Assembly: GCA_037693485.1 (NCBI GenBank)
Contig: CM075353.1
Location: 7,264,001 to 7,328,000, forward strand
DNA: 64,000 bases
Origin: Kitagawia praeruptora
Taxonomy: Eukaryota; Streptophyta; Magnoliopsida; Apiales; Apiaceae
Direction: 5' to 3'
Of the stretch, positions 43,172 to 59,783 are shown one piece after another (within the stretch, counting starts at the first letter, position 1; each line of letters begins with the position of its first letter). The notes beneath the pieces are model-generated. The model was not told where the DNA came from and did not search any database. It saw nothing but the letters and a program-made list of their open reading frames with translations. A program made the translations under genes and the position numbers.

Positions 43172-46100
43172 TCCTATATATAACTAGCGTAAAGAGGTTT
43201 AGGTGGTCGTGGTCGTCAGGGTTAAAAAGGTAAGTTTATTAGAAGAAATGGGCCGGGAGTTAGAACAGAGTTAATGGTATTTTAATTTAACAAATAAGTA
43301 GATCAAAGAAAAAGTAGATCAAAAAACAATGCACTAAAATAACATAGGATAAAACGGGAAAAAAAATTAAAGTTGAAAAAATTATTCTTAACTAAAATTA
43401 ATACAAAAATATTTTAGACTAAAGTTCAAAATATAATAAAAAATACCTTACCACAAAATAGTTTTTCAAGAAAACCTAATTATTAAAAAAAATCATAAAA
43501 AATTATCATTTTAGATTTTACAACAAACATCTTTTTAGAATTTATACTAACAAAGTCAACACAAATCAATATATTAATATTTTATTATTTTGCAAAGATC
43601 TAGATTCGGTACTAAAATTGTAAACAAATTAAAAATAATCCGAAAATTCAAAAAAAATAATTTATAGAGAATCTGAATATAACATAATACACTAAAATAA
43701 AACATGATAACTTCAAAAAAAATAATAACACATGGTAAAACGATAAAAAAAATTAAAATTGAGAAAATTATTGTGAACTAAAATTAATACAAAGATATTT
43801 TAAACTGAACTTTAAAATGTAATTTAAAAAAAAACCTTACCACGAACAAGTATTTCAAGAAAACCTAATTATTAAATAAAGTCATAAAAATATTTTGCTT
43901 TAGATTTTACAACAAACATGCTTTTAAAATTTATACTAATAAAGTCAAAAACAAATCAATAAATTAACAATTTATTATTTTGCAAAGATTCTAAATTCGG
44001 TACTAAAATTGTAAATAAATTAAAAACAATCCAAAAATCCAAAATAAAATAATTCATAGAGAATCTAAATATAATAACCACAAAAAATCCTATAATAATT
44101 TAATTTGAAAGTTACAAAAATATTAAATTTCATCAATAATAAAATTTAAAGTAAATTAGTATAGAATAAAACTAATAAAATATTCATTATCAACTTAATT
44201 ATTTATTATTATAAGTTAACATATTTTCCGTAATAGTTTAGTATATATATATAATTACAAAATACATGCATATTACTAATTTATTATCATTAAAAATAAA
44301 AACGCAATTCAAAATGTTATAAAAAGTACTTTTGACAAAAAAATCATAACGAAAATTTTATAATAAAAGATTAGTAAAATAATCTGTGCATATATAAGAG
44401 TTATAGCACAAAACTTATAAATCACGACTTCATTCTTCATATATAATAAAATACCATCAGAATTTCAATTCAAAAAATATTTTTTTAAAAACTAGAATTT
44501 ACATTTAATTACAAAACAATTTTTTAAAGAAAAAATATGGTTAAACTATATATCGAAAAATTAATAAAAAAAACATTTTATAATTGGAAATGAAACCAAA
44601 TTAAATTCAACAAAATTTAATTTAAAAAACAAACAATAATTCAAAAAAATCTTAATTTATAAAACTAAAATCAACAATAAACTTTAATATAATACACTTA
44701 AAATAAACAAAACCAACACAAAAATATAAAAAATAGTACAAACTTTCTTTTAAAAAAAGTACAAATGTAATATTTGTGAAATTACATATGTTCCCACGTG
44801 TATAAAGTATATTATATATACGCCAAAAAATATGAAACATTAAAATATATGTAATTAGGCTAAATCTTAAAGTATAATTTAATAAAAGATTGATTACCAA
44901 ATAAAAGTACATTTAATTACAAAAAAAAATCTTTAAAAAATATATGATAAAATAAAATATTAAAAAAGTAATAAAAACATGTCTTAATTAGAAATGATAC
45001 CAAAATTCAACAAAATATAATCTATAAAATAAATGTCAATTCAAAAAAAAATATTCAAATTTAGAAAACTAAAATCAACAATAAATTCTAATATAATGCA
45101 CTTAAAACAAATATAAAACAACACAAAAATATAAAAAGATAGTACATATTTTCTTTAAAAAAAGTACAAATGTATGTGTGTTCACAATTACATAAACACA
45201 CACATATATAAAGAATAGTTGAATCAATAAAATTAGTTTCCACATGTTTAAAGTACATTATATATATATTCTAATAAAATAGAAGAAAACATCCCAAACA
45301 ATATGAAATATTAAAATATAAGTTAGGCTAAACCTTAAAATATAATTTACAAAAAAATATCATTTACCAAATAAAAGTGGTTTAAGAAAAAATTATTTTA
45401 ATAAAAATCATTAAAGATTCTATTTTTAGGTTTGTCAACAAATATATTTATAAAATTTAAAATTAAAAAATGTGAGCACAAATCAACAAATAAACAAATT
45501 CTTACTTTGCAAAGAAAACATTTTAATTAAAAAAAGTGAACACAAAAACATATTTTAAATTAGAAAGCAATCCAACCACCCACAAAATAAACTTATATTA
45601 ATATCTAAATATAATACAACATAAAAATTCCTAAGATTACTCTAAATAAAAACACATAATAAACAGCACACATGACAAAAATATAAAATTAACATGAATA
45701 AATAACAATATTCAAACAAATCAAAAAATTTAATATCACACATATTTTCAAAAAAGTTAAAAAAATGTCTTTAAAGGCTATAAAAATACTATAACAAAAT
45801 ATCTAAAATTTTTAAGATAACCATTAAATTACATAATCAAAAAGATAAAAAAAAAAATTGTAACACGAATAAAGTACGTATATGTTTCAAGTATATCATA
45901 TGTAACATAATAAAATAAAAATAAAAAAATAATTATGAAATACTAAAAAATATGTTAACCTAAAATTTGAAATATAAATTATAGAAAAACAATTTACATG
46001 AAAAAAAAACAAATTTATACTACAAACCATATAATATATGTATTATTATCTTTAAAAGTAAAAACAAATTATTTAAAATGCTACAAAACTAACTTTACAA

Positions 46101-46176
46101 GAACTAACATTATAATCAAAATTGTACTACAAAATATTAATAAAGCTACCCGTGCATCGCACGGGTATAAAGCTAG
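43172..46176 (+). mobile_element. Putative non-autonomous Helitron
   Basis: The right end is strong: palindrome ACCCGTGC ATC GCACGGGT (46148-46166), then CTAG|T (46173-46177). The left end, A|TCCTATATATAACTAGCG, is a reasonable Helitron start. The interior is extremely AT-rich, with no coding region. It contains a tandem duplication of about 365 bp (about 43325-44090) sharing TTCAAGAAAACCTAATTATT and TTTATTATTTTGCAAAGAT. Confidence 0.55.
43325..44090. repeat. Imperfect tandem duplication, unit about 365 bp
   Basis: Two copies share blocks such as AGATTTTACAACAAACAT, TTCGGTACTAAAATTGTAAA and AGAGAATCTNAATATAA. A third, weaker set of matches continues toward 45500. Confidence 0.75.
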
Positions 46177-46209
46177 TGTTAAATAAAATTTATAACATAA
46201 TAAAAGAAA

Positions 46210-46226
46210 CCCGTGCGATGCACGGG
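46210..46226. repeat. Helitron-type hairpin CCCGTGC GAT GCACGGG
   Basis: It is the exact reverse complement of the hairpin at 46149-46165, 44 bp away. The following sequence (CATTGAAAGTTTGTCGGTT) resembles the start of the 38465 element (TATTGAAAATTTGTCGGTTT), so this is probably the 5' region of a related copy. Confidence 0.7.
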
Positions 46227-46930
46227 CATTGAAAGTTTGTCGGTTCGAAAAACAGTCATCATAATTATTAATATAAATAATAAAATAATATAATTAATGG
46301 TAAATAGCCGATTGACTTTTCTTTATTTAAAAGACATTTACTTTTAATTGATGATATTACTTTTTAAAAAACCCTAAAATATCGTATCTTTCAATGAATA
46401 ATATTTGCTTTCTAATTAAAACACGTTAACTTTTAAATTAAAATATAATCTTACTATAATTAATAAATACCAAAAAATAACACACCATATTTTCTAATCA
46501 CTAACAAAGTATAACAGAAATCCGTATAAAGCGAATAATGACCGTTAGATTTTTAGTAAAAAATCAGAACTGTTAGATTTAATGATTATATATATTATAT
46601 GATTAAATTAATTTACTAAAATTTTAAGGTTCGAACTCCGTCAACGATATATTTATTTTAAACCATGCGTATCATTAATTAACTTATATAAATTAAAATT
46701 AAAATAAATAATTAAAAATAATGATGATATAAAAACATAATCATCAATATATATATATATAAAGAATTATACGCGGGAGCTTATATGGCGCTCTAAGATC
46801 GTCTCAATCTATTTTTCTAATTTTCTAAATTTTAAACACTAATAAATATAAAAATATAATTTAACATATTAGAAGTAGAATATGTGTTCGAATTTATAGA
46901 GAAGAAGAGTTCGAATTTATAGGGAAGACA

Positions 46931-47358
46931 TATGATTAGAAGTTCTATTGGAAGTAGAATAAGTTTTTATAAGGCATATGAATGAAAGTTCTATTGGAAG
47001 TAGAATTGGAGTTCGAATTTGTAGAGAATAAGAGTTCGAATTTATAGAAAAAACATATAAATAAAAGTTCTATTAGAAGTAGAATATGTGTTTGAATATA
47101 TAGAGCATACATATAATTAAATATTTTATAGAAAGTACGATCTTCTTAAATTATATGATTAGAAGTTCTATTGGAAGTAGAATTAGTATTTATAATGCAT
47201 ATGATTAAAAGTTCTGTTGGAAGTATAATAGGAGTTCAATTTTATAGAAATAAACATATAAATAAACGTTGTATTAGAAGTAAAATAGGTGTTTTAATAT
47301 ATAGAGAAGGCATATAATTAAATATTTTATAGAAAGTATGATCTTCTTAAATTATAAT
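46931..47358. repeat. 223-bp tandem duplication
   Basis: Copies start at 46931 and 47154 (TATGATTAGAAGTTCTATTG) and end in TATAGAAAGTANGATCTTCT. The GAAGTAGAAT motif recurs within each copy, so there is a lower-order repeat as well. Confidence 0.85.
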
Positions 47359-47379
47359 TTTTTATATTACTCCCTCCGT

Positions 47380-47585
47380 CACACCCAATTATTGACACTT
47401 TTTTGTCATTTTCTGGCACGCATTTTAAGGACGGTCCATAACTTATTTTTAAAATTTTCTTTTATGTATAAAAATAGGATTGTTCTACGTTAATACAAGA
47501 AAAAGAGAAAATTTCAAAAATAAATTATGAAACTACCCTTAAAATCCACCTTAAAATGCGTGTCAAACACCCTATTTTGAAATGT
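47380..47585. mobile_element. Truncated Stowaway-type MITE
   Basis: The left terminal repeat CTCCCTCCGTC is preceded by TA (47378-47379). The interior shares GGCACGCATTTTAAGG, TTTTTAAAATTTTCTTTT and AAAATGCGTGTCAA with the complete element at 9002-9252. The right terminal repeat is missing. Confidence 0.8.
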
Positions 47586-47639
47586 TAACAAATCAGCAGG
47601 AAATATATTCATAAATCCAATACTATGGTCATAAAAAAA

Positions 47640-48800
47640 GTCATCATATTTAAAAAGAAAAAAATTAATGTGTTAACATAATAAAAGAACATTCTCATGC
47701 AGGAATCCTAAATAAATACAGAAGTATCTTTAATATAAAGAGAAAATAAGATGTGTTTTCATTTTCTAAAACTCCATAAATTTTAGTCTAGAGAAAGTAT
47801 AAATTGGAATTTACTCTATTTCTTAGGCTTTGATTTTAAGGAAAAAAGTTTTTGTGTAAGATAAGTATCATCAGTAATATGTAATGAAGTTGGAATTTCG
47901 ATCTCAAACGAGAGCGGATCGAAACATTTTTAACGGGAAGACGGCTCACTATAAAAGATTGTATTAGCTATTAAAATATCATATTGATGTTATAAATTTC
48001 ATTTTATTTTTAGGATTTGACTTTTATGGATAAACATTGTCATACAAGTGATATATGTAAAAGTTAGGTTTTTGGTCTTAACGAGAGAGCGGACCAATAG
48101 TAATAACCGTGTTCAATGAGAAAGCGGTTCATTAGAGAAGACCGTATAAAAGATGTTTGAATATATAAGGAATACATAAAATAAAATGTTTTATTGGAAG
48201 TAGAATACTAGGATAGTGTACATTTTTTTAAAACTATGTATCTTTTCTTCCTAGAAATCATTTGTTTTAACTTTTTTATAGAAGTTAATTATACTTGCAT
48301 TAGAAAAATATATTCATAAATTTAATATTATTCCAGTTACGAAAAGTCTTCGTATTTTTTTTATTTGATATGTTAACATAATAGAAAGACATTCCCATGC
48401 GAAAGTTGTAAATAAATACAGGAATATTTATAATATACAGAAAATATAAAATGTTTTCATCTTTTAAAACTCCAAAATATTAGAAAGTATAAAGAATATA
48501 AAAATTGGAATTTACTCTCTTTATATAATGAAGTTAGAATTTCGGTTCCAAATAAGAGCGGCTCGAAATGTATTTAACGGGAAGACGGCTCACTAGAAAA
48601 GATTGTATTAGCTATTAGAATTTGATACTGATGTCATTTTTTTTTATTTTTACGGTTCGATTTTATGGATAAAAATTATTATATAAATCTTTATAATATA
48701 TGTTAAAGTTGGGATTTCGGTTTTAACGAGAGAGCGGCTCAATCGAAAGAATCATGTTTAACAAGAAATCGATTCATTAGAGAAGATTATTTAATTATTA
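47640..48800. repeat. Large imperfect duplication
   Basis: About 47690-48150 and 48390-48800 share AGTTNGAATTTCG, ACGGGAAGACGGCTCACTA, AAGATTGTATTAGCTATTA and AACGAGAGAGCGG in the same order. Confidence 0.8.
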
Positions 48801-48921
48801 AAATTTAATGTTAGTATTATAATATAACGTAAATATATTAATTTTTTTTAAAAATATTGTAACGCCACCGCGAAGCCGGCTTTATCGACTAGTTGTAATA
48901 TAAAATAAAACTAGCGTAAAA

Positions 48922-48940
48922 GCCCGTGCAAGGCACGGGC
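48922..48940. repeat. Helitron-type hairpin GCCCGTGC AAG GCACGGGC
   Basis: A perfect 8-bp stem. It is preceded by AACTAGCGTAAAA, which also starts the 43172 element, so it probably lies in the 5' region of another Helitron copy. A degenerate 3' end (TTCCGTGCATAAGCTAG) is near 51022-51038. Confidence 0.65.
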
Positions 48941-49322
48941 ACTGAAATAATTTTTCGCTTGAAAATGTATATATATTAAGTTAATTTTGTAACTAAAATT
49001 ATGATAAATGATAATATTTAGATTTTATCTCATGTTTTTATAGTTATTTTGTAATATTGTATACACAATTCATGTACCAATTATTTTATAATTAAATTAG
49101 ATTTCATTGTATAAATATCAATGCGATAGAAATCACTTGTTTACTTTAATTGCTGAAATATTAATTTAGTATTTAAAATGGCGTGAAATCAGTTTTATCA
49201 AAGTGAATATTTAAATATAATATAAATAATTGTATTAGTAAAAATGTCCATAAAAAATATAGAGGTATGTAAATTCGTGTGATTTTAACATAGACAGAAA
49301 CGTATTACAAAACCTCTTAATA

Positions 49323-49747
49323 CTCCTCCCCTCCAATTTTACATGTCCATTTTCTAAAAAACACACGTATTAAGCAAGTTTAGGTAGCTCAGTTGGTCGA
49401 ACTTACCTCTAGTCGATCCAGAGGTTCTGGGTTCGATACTCGCTTACCACGAGATTTGTCAATGAACAGATACTCATTATAAAAGGCTATAAGCCAAAAT
49501 ATTAAAAAAAAAACACACATATTAAGATAAAGGTTGGTTGGATAATATTTTCCAACTAAAATCCTTAATTAATACATTGGAAAATTAGAATAGTGTTTAG
49601 TTTGAAAAAAAGTCAAATTTTATATACAATAAATGTAGGGATAGTTTTGGAAAATTATCTTATATTTGTATTGAAAAAAGAAAAGGAACATATAAAATGG
49701 GACAAATCCATTTTCCAAAAGGGATATGTATTTTGGGACGGAGGGAG
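49323..49747. mobile_element. Stowaway-type MITE carrying a SINE
   Basis: The right end GGGACGGAGGGAG and the diverged left end CTCCTCCCCTCC are flanked by TA (49321-49322 and 49748-49749). Without the SINE the element is about 270 bp, the usual Stowaway size. Confidence 0.85.
49375..49508 (+). mobile_element. tRNA-derived SINE nested in the Stowaway MITE
   Basis: A-box-like TAGCTCAGTTGG and B-box-like GGTTCTGGGTTCGATAC stand about 35 bp apart, the layout of a pol III promoter. The 3' end is A-rich. It is flanked by an imperfect duplication ACACACGTATTAAG (49361-49374) / ACACACATATTAAG (49513-49526). Confidence 0.85.
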
Positions 49748-50811
49748 TATTATGTAAAAGTCATCTTTACGGTCCATATATACATACATATTTATACACA
49801 TTAAAATTTAATTTTTTTGTTTCAGTCTAATGCTTATTGCACAATACCGAAAATTTGTTTTTAAAAATTAGTTAGTTTGAAAAAAAATTATTATAATTTT
49901 GTTTTTTTTTAACTCAATTTTAACTTTTTTTCAAAGATTAAAATTGAACTAAAATATGATTAAACGACCTTGATGACTTTTACATTTATATGATATCCTA
50001 GATCAATTTTTTTGTTACATCCATTGTAATATAAATATATGTTACAACTCTACCATTATATATTATAATGATCAATTTATTATATTATATGAAAATTCAT
50101 ATAACCATATTTTATAGTCGAGTTATAATCTAATCGATCATTGTTTATAATTATTGCAGTTTTGTAATATTTATGACTCAAGAATCATATCTTCTTTCAT
50201 TCAATATTGAAAATTAGTTACGTTATTTTTTATATATATATAAAATAGATTCATTTTTAGAGTTTCATCTCTTCAGCATAAACTCAATTATTTTTCATTT
50301 TTTTTAAAATATTTATGTTTTAACACCAATCATACATTTAAATTGCTGAAAGCATAAATAGTAGGTTAATCATAAATCTCTAATATGACTCACATATTTA
50401 AAATTTTATATACATAAAAATTATGTGATGCAATTAATAATGTTTGATTTGATAAATAATATTTACATATTTTAAAACCAAATTTTATTTTTTATTTTAA
50501 TAATTTAATATCTACTTGGAGAATAATGTAAATAGATACATTTTTTTTCCCGAACTCGGTTATATTTTTGTATAATATAAAATTTTATCTTAAAATTTTA
50601 CTTTTAATTTCAATCATTTAATATGGCAAAGGGGAATCGTAGAGTACACTCAATAGATTAAATGTATTTTGTAATTATATTCTTAGCAATCTTCTAAATA
50701 TAACAAAAATCAATATGCTATTTGGTCAAAATAAAAATAGAAAAAGGGGACAAAAGGAGAAGATGTGGTTTATGTATTATGATTTTTAAAACATAATCAA
50801 AACTAAATTTA

Positions 50812-50900
50812 GCATAATGGTTATGAATGAGTTTGAGAGTGGAAGGTCATGGGTTCGATCCTCGAGGGTAACATAATTACATATGATTTTTATATAAATC
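50812..50900 (+). mobile_element. Probable tRNA-derived SINE fragment
   Basis: TAGCATAATGG (A-box-like) and GGTCATGGGTTCGATCC (B-box-like) are correctly spaced. No clear target duplication or tail was found. Confidence 0.5.
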
Positions 50901-51199
50901 TTAAAAGGATGGTAGTTTTGTTATTTTTCAACAAATAAGGGTAAAACAGTAATTTCATAAACATTAAAATGACACTTTTTACCCTTGTGTTAAAGTAATA
51001 GATATACTACATATTAAAAAAATTCCGTGCATAAGCTAGCTTGCTGAAGATTAATCATCAATAGTCAACTTTCTCTCATTTAATCCTGCAAAAAAAAAAA
51101 ACTTTCCCACATGAGTCATCATACATTTAATAATTAGAAGGATATAAAAGGAATTTCATAAAATTGCATTTAGTAATTTTAAGTTTTTAACCTGATTTT

Positions 51200-52525
51200 A
51201 GCAGCACCCACAAAAAAAAGGTAGTCTCGTCCGTCAAAAACTTTGTATAGATTAGATACCGATACACGAAGCTATTTGGGGAGATCAAACTAGTTGTCTC
51301 CGAAGACTCCATTCTCTTAACTAGGTAATACATACATAAAGCTCTGTCTACATATGTTTTCTTATATTCAATTACTATTGTTGCTGTTCATTCATTTCCA
51401 GATTATTAATCAATTATCTCTCATGGGTTTTCAATTTCCTAGCTAGGGTTTAACAAGGGTTTTGTTTGATCCCCTCTCTTTAATACCTCTTCTCATTCCC
51501 ACCCTTGTTTTCCAAACTTGTGATGTTAAATTAACCCCTGTTTAATTCCCCATAACCTCGAAATTACGATTGGTTTCGATAGTATTAACAAGTAACAAAT
51601 GCAGTTTACCATTGCTGTTCAAGTATTGATGTGTAGTATTACTTGTGTTTATGTGAATTTTTAGTTCTCGAGCTTATCCCTTATTGTGAATTTACATACT
51701 TGTTCCATATTATTTCGTCGTCGTTCTTGAATTGAATTGATTCCTTAATGTTTCCTCATGTAATTGTTCATGTCGGGTAAAAATTGTTTATTGTTTGAGA
51801 ATTATTATTTTATTTAATACATGCCCTTTACTCTATCGGTACTGCAGAATGATTAATTAGAACTAGATTTTGAACAAAATTGTAGTACGGTTTTAGTTTT
51901 GGGTAGTGCCAAATGACAACATTTCTCAAGTTTTAATATCATTGGCTAATTGTTTGTTCTTACCTAAAACTCCTTTGAGGGTATATATGGTTACAAAGAA
52001 TGAACCGTTAGTATTATCACATGTTATTAATTCTCAAGTGACCACAAGTGTTATTGACATATTGTTTTTCTTTGGTGATCCATGTAGTCTATATATGTTT
52101 GTGGAAATAAATGTATAGTTGGTTCAAGCTGAACTTGTATATGACCAACAAATGACTCAAGTTTGCTTCTGCGTTTTTTATTTTTTTATATGCATTGAGT
52201 ATATAATTCAATCAAAAAGTCAATTAGTATGAGAGATACTAAATTTGTATATGTAAATATATTCGCTAATACAAGCGAGAAAGAATATTCATCATGATTG
52301 TAGTGACTGTGGTCTACCATACTATAATACATGCATATTTGTTCTTGGAAGGAATACATCATGGTTTTCCTAATAACGGTTCAAGAAGATTAAAATGAAA
52401 TTTTATTTTGATGTGTTTGATTATTAAAGAAAGCTTTCAAAGCCTTAATTCCTGTTAAAGTTGTTGATGATGTATGAGTAGAAGGCATTTTCCTGTTTTA
52501 TGACCTGTGGACTTATAATTTGCAG
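51200..52525 (+). promoter_or_regulatory. Upstream region and 5'-UTR intron of the SWIB gene
   Basis: A leader exon is inferred to end at CTTAACTAG|GTAATAC (51324/51325). A 1.2-kb intron rich in T would end at ATTTGCAG (52525). No clear TATA box was seen. The intron carries only short chance frames. Confidence 0.5.
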
Positions 52526-52547
52526 GGTTTACAAGATATTAAGAATC

Positions 52548-53228
52548 ATGGTGCCACCACGAATGAAGATGGCAGTCACAGAGAACCCCAAAAAATTGGC
52601 CAATTTAATTGACCTTGTTAATTTACCTTCACCTCTACGTGACTTTTTGGGACAGTCACAGATTTCTCGCTTGGGCTGTTTCATGCGCGTTTGGTCATAC
52701 ATCAAAACCAATAATCTCCAGGTTCTGAGTTTCAGTCCATAATTTTATCTTTTATGAATTTGTTTAGTTTGATGACTATTTCAATAAATCATGTCGCTTA
52801 TCATTATTATCTTTTTGATGGAAAAGAGGGCCATTATTTAATTTAACCTTTGTTGAAACACTGGCTATTAGTTCATATGGCATCTCTTTTCTCTTTCCAT
52901 TTTGATAATGCTACTTATATCCTATTAGTGATTATGTTGACATTATAAATTAATTAAAAAAAAAAGAAGTTGAAAGCTGTAATTTCTTCTAGGAAATAAG
53001 TACATGAAGAATTTTAAAAATTTATTTGCCTACTCAAGAGAGAAACAGTAATCAGGGTAATTCATACCCTCACTGTAACTTTTTTCCTTCCCATTTCAGG
53101 ATCCTAATAACAACAATATAGTGAACTGTGATGAAAAGTTAAAGAGCATTCTGCTGGGTAAGCCACAGATTGAGCTTTTGGAGCTTCCTGTGCTCATTAA
53201 ACTGCACTTTCCCAAGGAGCCAAAATGA
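52548..53228 (+). CDS. SWIB/MDM2-domain protein, small
   Basis: Two coding exons (52548-52721 and 53100-53228) join in phase 0 at CCAG|GTTCTG and TTTCAG|GATCC, giving 100 residues. Residues 23-99 form one SWIB/MDM2 domain (LVNLPSPLRDFLGQSQISRL, VWSYIKTNNLQ, CDEKLKSILLGKPQIELLEL). There is no extra N-terminal domain; small stand-alone SWIB proteins of about 100 residues are common in plants. SWIB domains are best known from SWI/SNF complexes, but stand-alone ones may act in nucleus, plastids or mitochondria. The Lys/Arg-containing start could be a weak targeting signal; this is not certain. The ATG is the first after the 5'-UTR intron. Confidence 0.9.
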
Positions 53229-54850
53229 GTTTCACGATACGAAAATTTACATCTTTATCATAATATTGGGGTATATAATTGATTGTACAATATTTTCTCT
53301 GCAAGCTTGTATGTGACCTTTCTCACGTTCAGCATTACTTCTATTTTATTTTAATGTCTTAATTATATGGTTCCCGTGGTATTGAAATTCTATTACGGTG
53401 ATGGGATGCCTTCTTTTGAATATTAAAATTGATTATTTGCATGAAGTATGTTCTATTTCTGATTATGAAGACTCACACACCCATTTTTTCCTTCAACAAG
53501 GGAGTGACGGTGATGCCGCCAGAGTAAGAGCATAAAGCAGGTTATTTGTATAAAATGTAAAGGAACAAAAGAATGCAAAAAAGTTTCTTTTGCCTTGTGT
53601 TCTGCAATAGATGTGTACCACAAGTCCACACTATGCCTGGAAAACTTTTCCTTCGGGTCTAAATTTTGGCTTATAATTTATGCAATTGGCTGAATATTGT
53701 TATTATATTCGAAATATTATTATAAAACTTTGGATGAAATTGTATGTCATGTTTAAATTTCTATAGCCTTCTAGCTATATATCTGATGAAAGATGTAGCA
53801 AATTTAGGATCCCAAATGTACAATTGTGCTCTCTAGTCTTTAGTCAGTTCAAAATACAGACTTGATAATGAATGGTAGTACTGTTCTGTCTTGAATTTTT
53901 TCCCTCCTCTTCTGTGAATCTCCTCCTCCTCCTCTCCTCTATTTTAATTTACGAACATTAAGATTTGTTGTAATGTCTTGTATAATGTTAATGTCAGAAG
54001 GGAATCAATGGGATTAAAACCCTCCCTGTTTACATATGCATATATAGTAAGTCTGCGCTTGACAGGAAATGATCAAACTCGCAAACTAGCCCAGACTCTC
54101 CTTTTCTGCCCAAATCTCTTCCTTACATGCTCACATTCATTAATTGCGCTTGTCTGTCTGTAGAAGCCTTATTTTTAGAGTAGTGCTGCCTAGCATTTTC
54201 CTTATTTTTTTTGGAATTGAAGATGAGAAAACCATGGTGTATGGATATCTTGACGTCAAAACTTATGTTTAAATTCACATTTAGCTTATAAATTTTATTT
54301 ATATTGTTTTTGAGAATATTTTTAATTAATGAATAAAATAAACAAATTTGTGGAAATCAAAATAATATTTTTATTAATTAGTTGAATTCAAATCTGATTT
54401 TTGACTTGATCCAAACCAAAATTCTGGTCGTAAAACTTTTTAACGAGTCAACCACAAAATTCTTACCTTCTGATTTGTTCTCTGCCTCAAATCTTGCCGT
54501 ACATTCTTAAGTTTATAAGTTACTGTATAAAGTGAATAACTGTTCTAACAAATACATTTATGACAAATACATTTATGACTATTATAATTACGTTTATGAC
54601 TATAATAATGGAGGGAATATAAGTGTTTTAAAAAAGGAGAAGACTTTAAAATAAGAATTATCCAAAACCAAAACACACCAACAGTAAAAGTAATAACCTT
54701 GTCATTTTTTTTTATCTACATACCATTGGTAAATACTGAAAAGTTTAAATTCTTTTTTTTTTCACCCTACTAGGAAAAATAATATGAGAACGTAAAACTT
54801 GTTGATCTAGCGGTATTTCCTTCGCATCTATATCGAAAAAAACAAAACTA
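53229..54850. other. Intergenic stretch between SWIB and the MITE/SINE pair
   Basis: It includes the SWIB 3'-UTR. 53260-53540 resembles the region downstream of the receptor kinase (59490-59745). No further gene was recognised. Confidence 0.55.
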
Positions 54851-54960
54851 TGGAGGTGTTTGGAAGAACTTATTTTTCAGAATAAGTTAATTATCAAAAA
54901 ATAAAATTTTTACCCGAAAATAAATCATAAATCGACATAAATAAGCTGTGCCAAATAGGC
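54850..54960. mobile_element. Small MITE-like inverted repeat
   Basis: The left part (GTGTTTGGAAGAACTTATTT) and the complement of the right part (CTATTTGGCACAGCTTATTT) are inverted repeats over about 20 bp. Target duplication was not determined. Confidence 0.5.
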
Positions 54961-54964
54961 CGTA

Positions 54965-55135
54965 TGATAGAAGAAGTCATGGGTTCGACTCCTGCCGGGG
55001 GTCAAACACCGGAAACAACCTCTCTACGCATGCGTAGGGGCAAGGCTGCGTACTATCTTACCCGGCTGCGTACTATCTTACCCCCCTCAGATCCTGTGTT
55101 ACATGGGATATACTAAGTACGTTGCTTTTGCGTTT
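54965..55135 (+). mobile_element. Au-type SINE
   Basis: A B-box-like GTCATGGGTTCGACTCC is followed by GGAAACAACCTCT, GTAGGGGCAAGGCTGCGTAC and CCCCTCAGATCC, the conserved order of the Au SINE family. GGCTGCGTACTATCTTACCC is present twice in tandem, an extra duplication. The A-box end is degraded. Confidence 0.8.
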
Positions 55136-55467
55136 ATAGAAGAAGTAAACCCCGGCTTCCCCTTGCACGGGGCAGGATTATAGACCATTCAAAGGAAATG
55201 ACTCATTTTTTCGTCGTTTTTCAGAACCTCAGCCCCACCACTGGAAATAAGCTTGCAATTTCTAATCTTAAGAAAAGTCAGAGTCCTTGTGTTTGGAAAC
55301 TTGAGTATCCTTAATGCTTACTTACTAGTAGTACATGTTTGAGTATCTTAATGCTTACTTACTAGTAGTACATGTTTGCATGTAGCCGTCAGGATTTTCG
55401 AATTGCTATCATATTTTGCTAAATGCAAACAAAAAATAAAAAATAATGGAGATTTAGCAACGCATCA

Positions 55468-59123
<3,656 letters not shown>

Positions 59124-59753
59124 AAAAGATGTCATTTTGTTGTTACATTGTCCAAAGATATATGAAACAATTCTTCCAAGTGGCATCTTCGTTTTATATT
59201 GAATTACTGTCACATTATAGTTATACACAAACAGAATGTTGTTGCTTGTGGTGATCTATGACGTACATATAGTATAATTGTTGGTAACTGTTAGGAGTTA
59301 GAACTACAGGAAGTATACTAGAAATGCTTACCGTTCGACGTTCGTGATGAAACAGAAAGATCCAAACACCTGTGATGATCCGAGGCACGTGAAAAACACA
59401 TTGTCCTTAAATCAGAAGATCCCCAATGCGCCCGAAATGAGTTTTTTAACTTACGGGAACTTAACGTGCAATTTGATGGTGATCTTGTGATGCATTTATC
59501 AATTGTACTTCATTTTCTTAGCAATCTTAAAGGAGACCTTTCTCAGCTCAACATTGCTCTTATACTATTTTGAAGTATTATTAATATGGTTCCTGCAGTA
59601 TTGATGTACTAATACGGTGATGGAATGTCCTGTCGAAAAGAAATTCTTTTGTTATTAAGTAGTCGATTGTCGAACATACTTATAAACACATTTTTGCCTT
59701 TTAGGGTTTCAAGCCTCAACCCTCGTGTGAAGGGACTGAGGACATAAAGCATC
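59124..59753. other. 3' flank of the receptor kinase
   Basis: It probably contains the 3'-UTR. 59490-59745 resembles 53260-53540 downstream of the SWIB gene, sharing GACCTTTCTCA, TATGGTTCC, ATTACGGTGATGG-like and CATAAAGCA words in order. Confidence 0.6.
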
Positions 59754-59783
59754 TTTTTTTTTTTTTGCCAGAAAGAGGAAATA

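Larger units (their letters stand above)
46741..48892 (+). mobile_element. Putative Helitron-like element with internal repeats
   Basis: Left end A|TCATCAATATATATAT; right end GCCGGCTTTATCGACTAG|T, with an imperfect GC-rich hairpin just before. The interior has a 223-bp tandem duplication (46931-47358) built on AAGTTCTATTGGAAGTAGAA, a truncated Stowaway and a further duplicated block. No coding region. Ends are weaker than in the other two elements. Confidence 0.42.

Noticed and set aside
43172..46176. Small frames rich in Lys/Asn/Ile
   Set aside because: Expected by chance in very AT-rich sequence. No domains or gene signals.
46931..47358. CRISPR-like array
   Set aside because: Degenerate tandem duplication of about 223 bp with no uniform spacers, in plant nuclear DNA.
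49382..49445. tRNA gene
   Set aside because: It has A- and B-box-like motifs but no complete cloverleaf, and it is the head of a SINE with an A-rich tail and target duplications.
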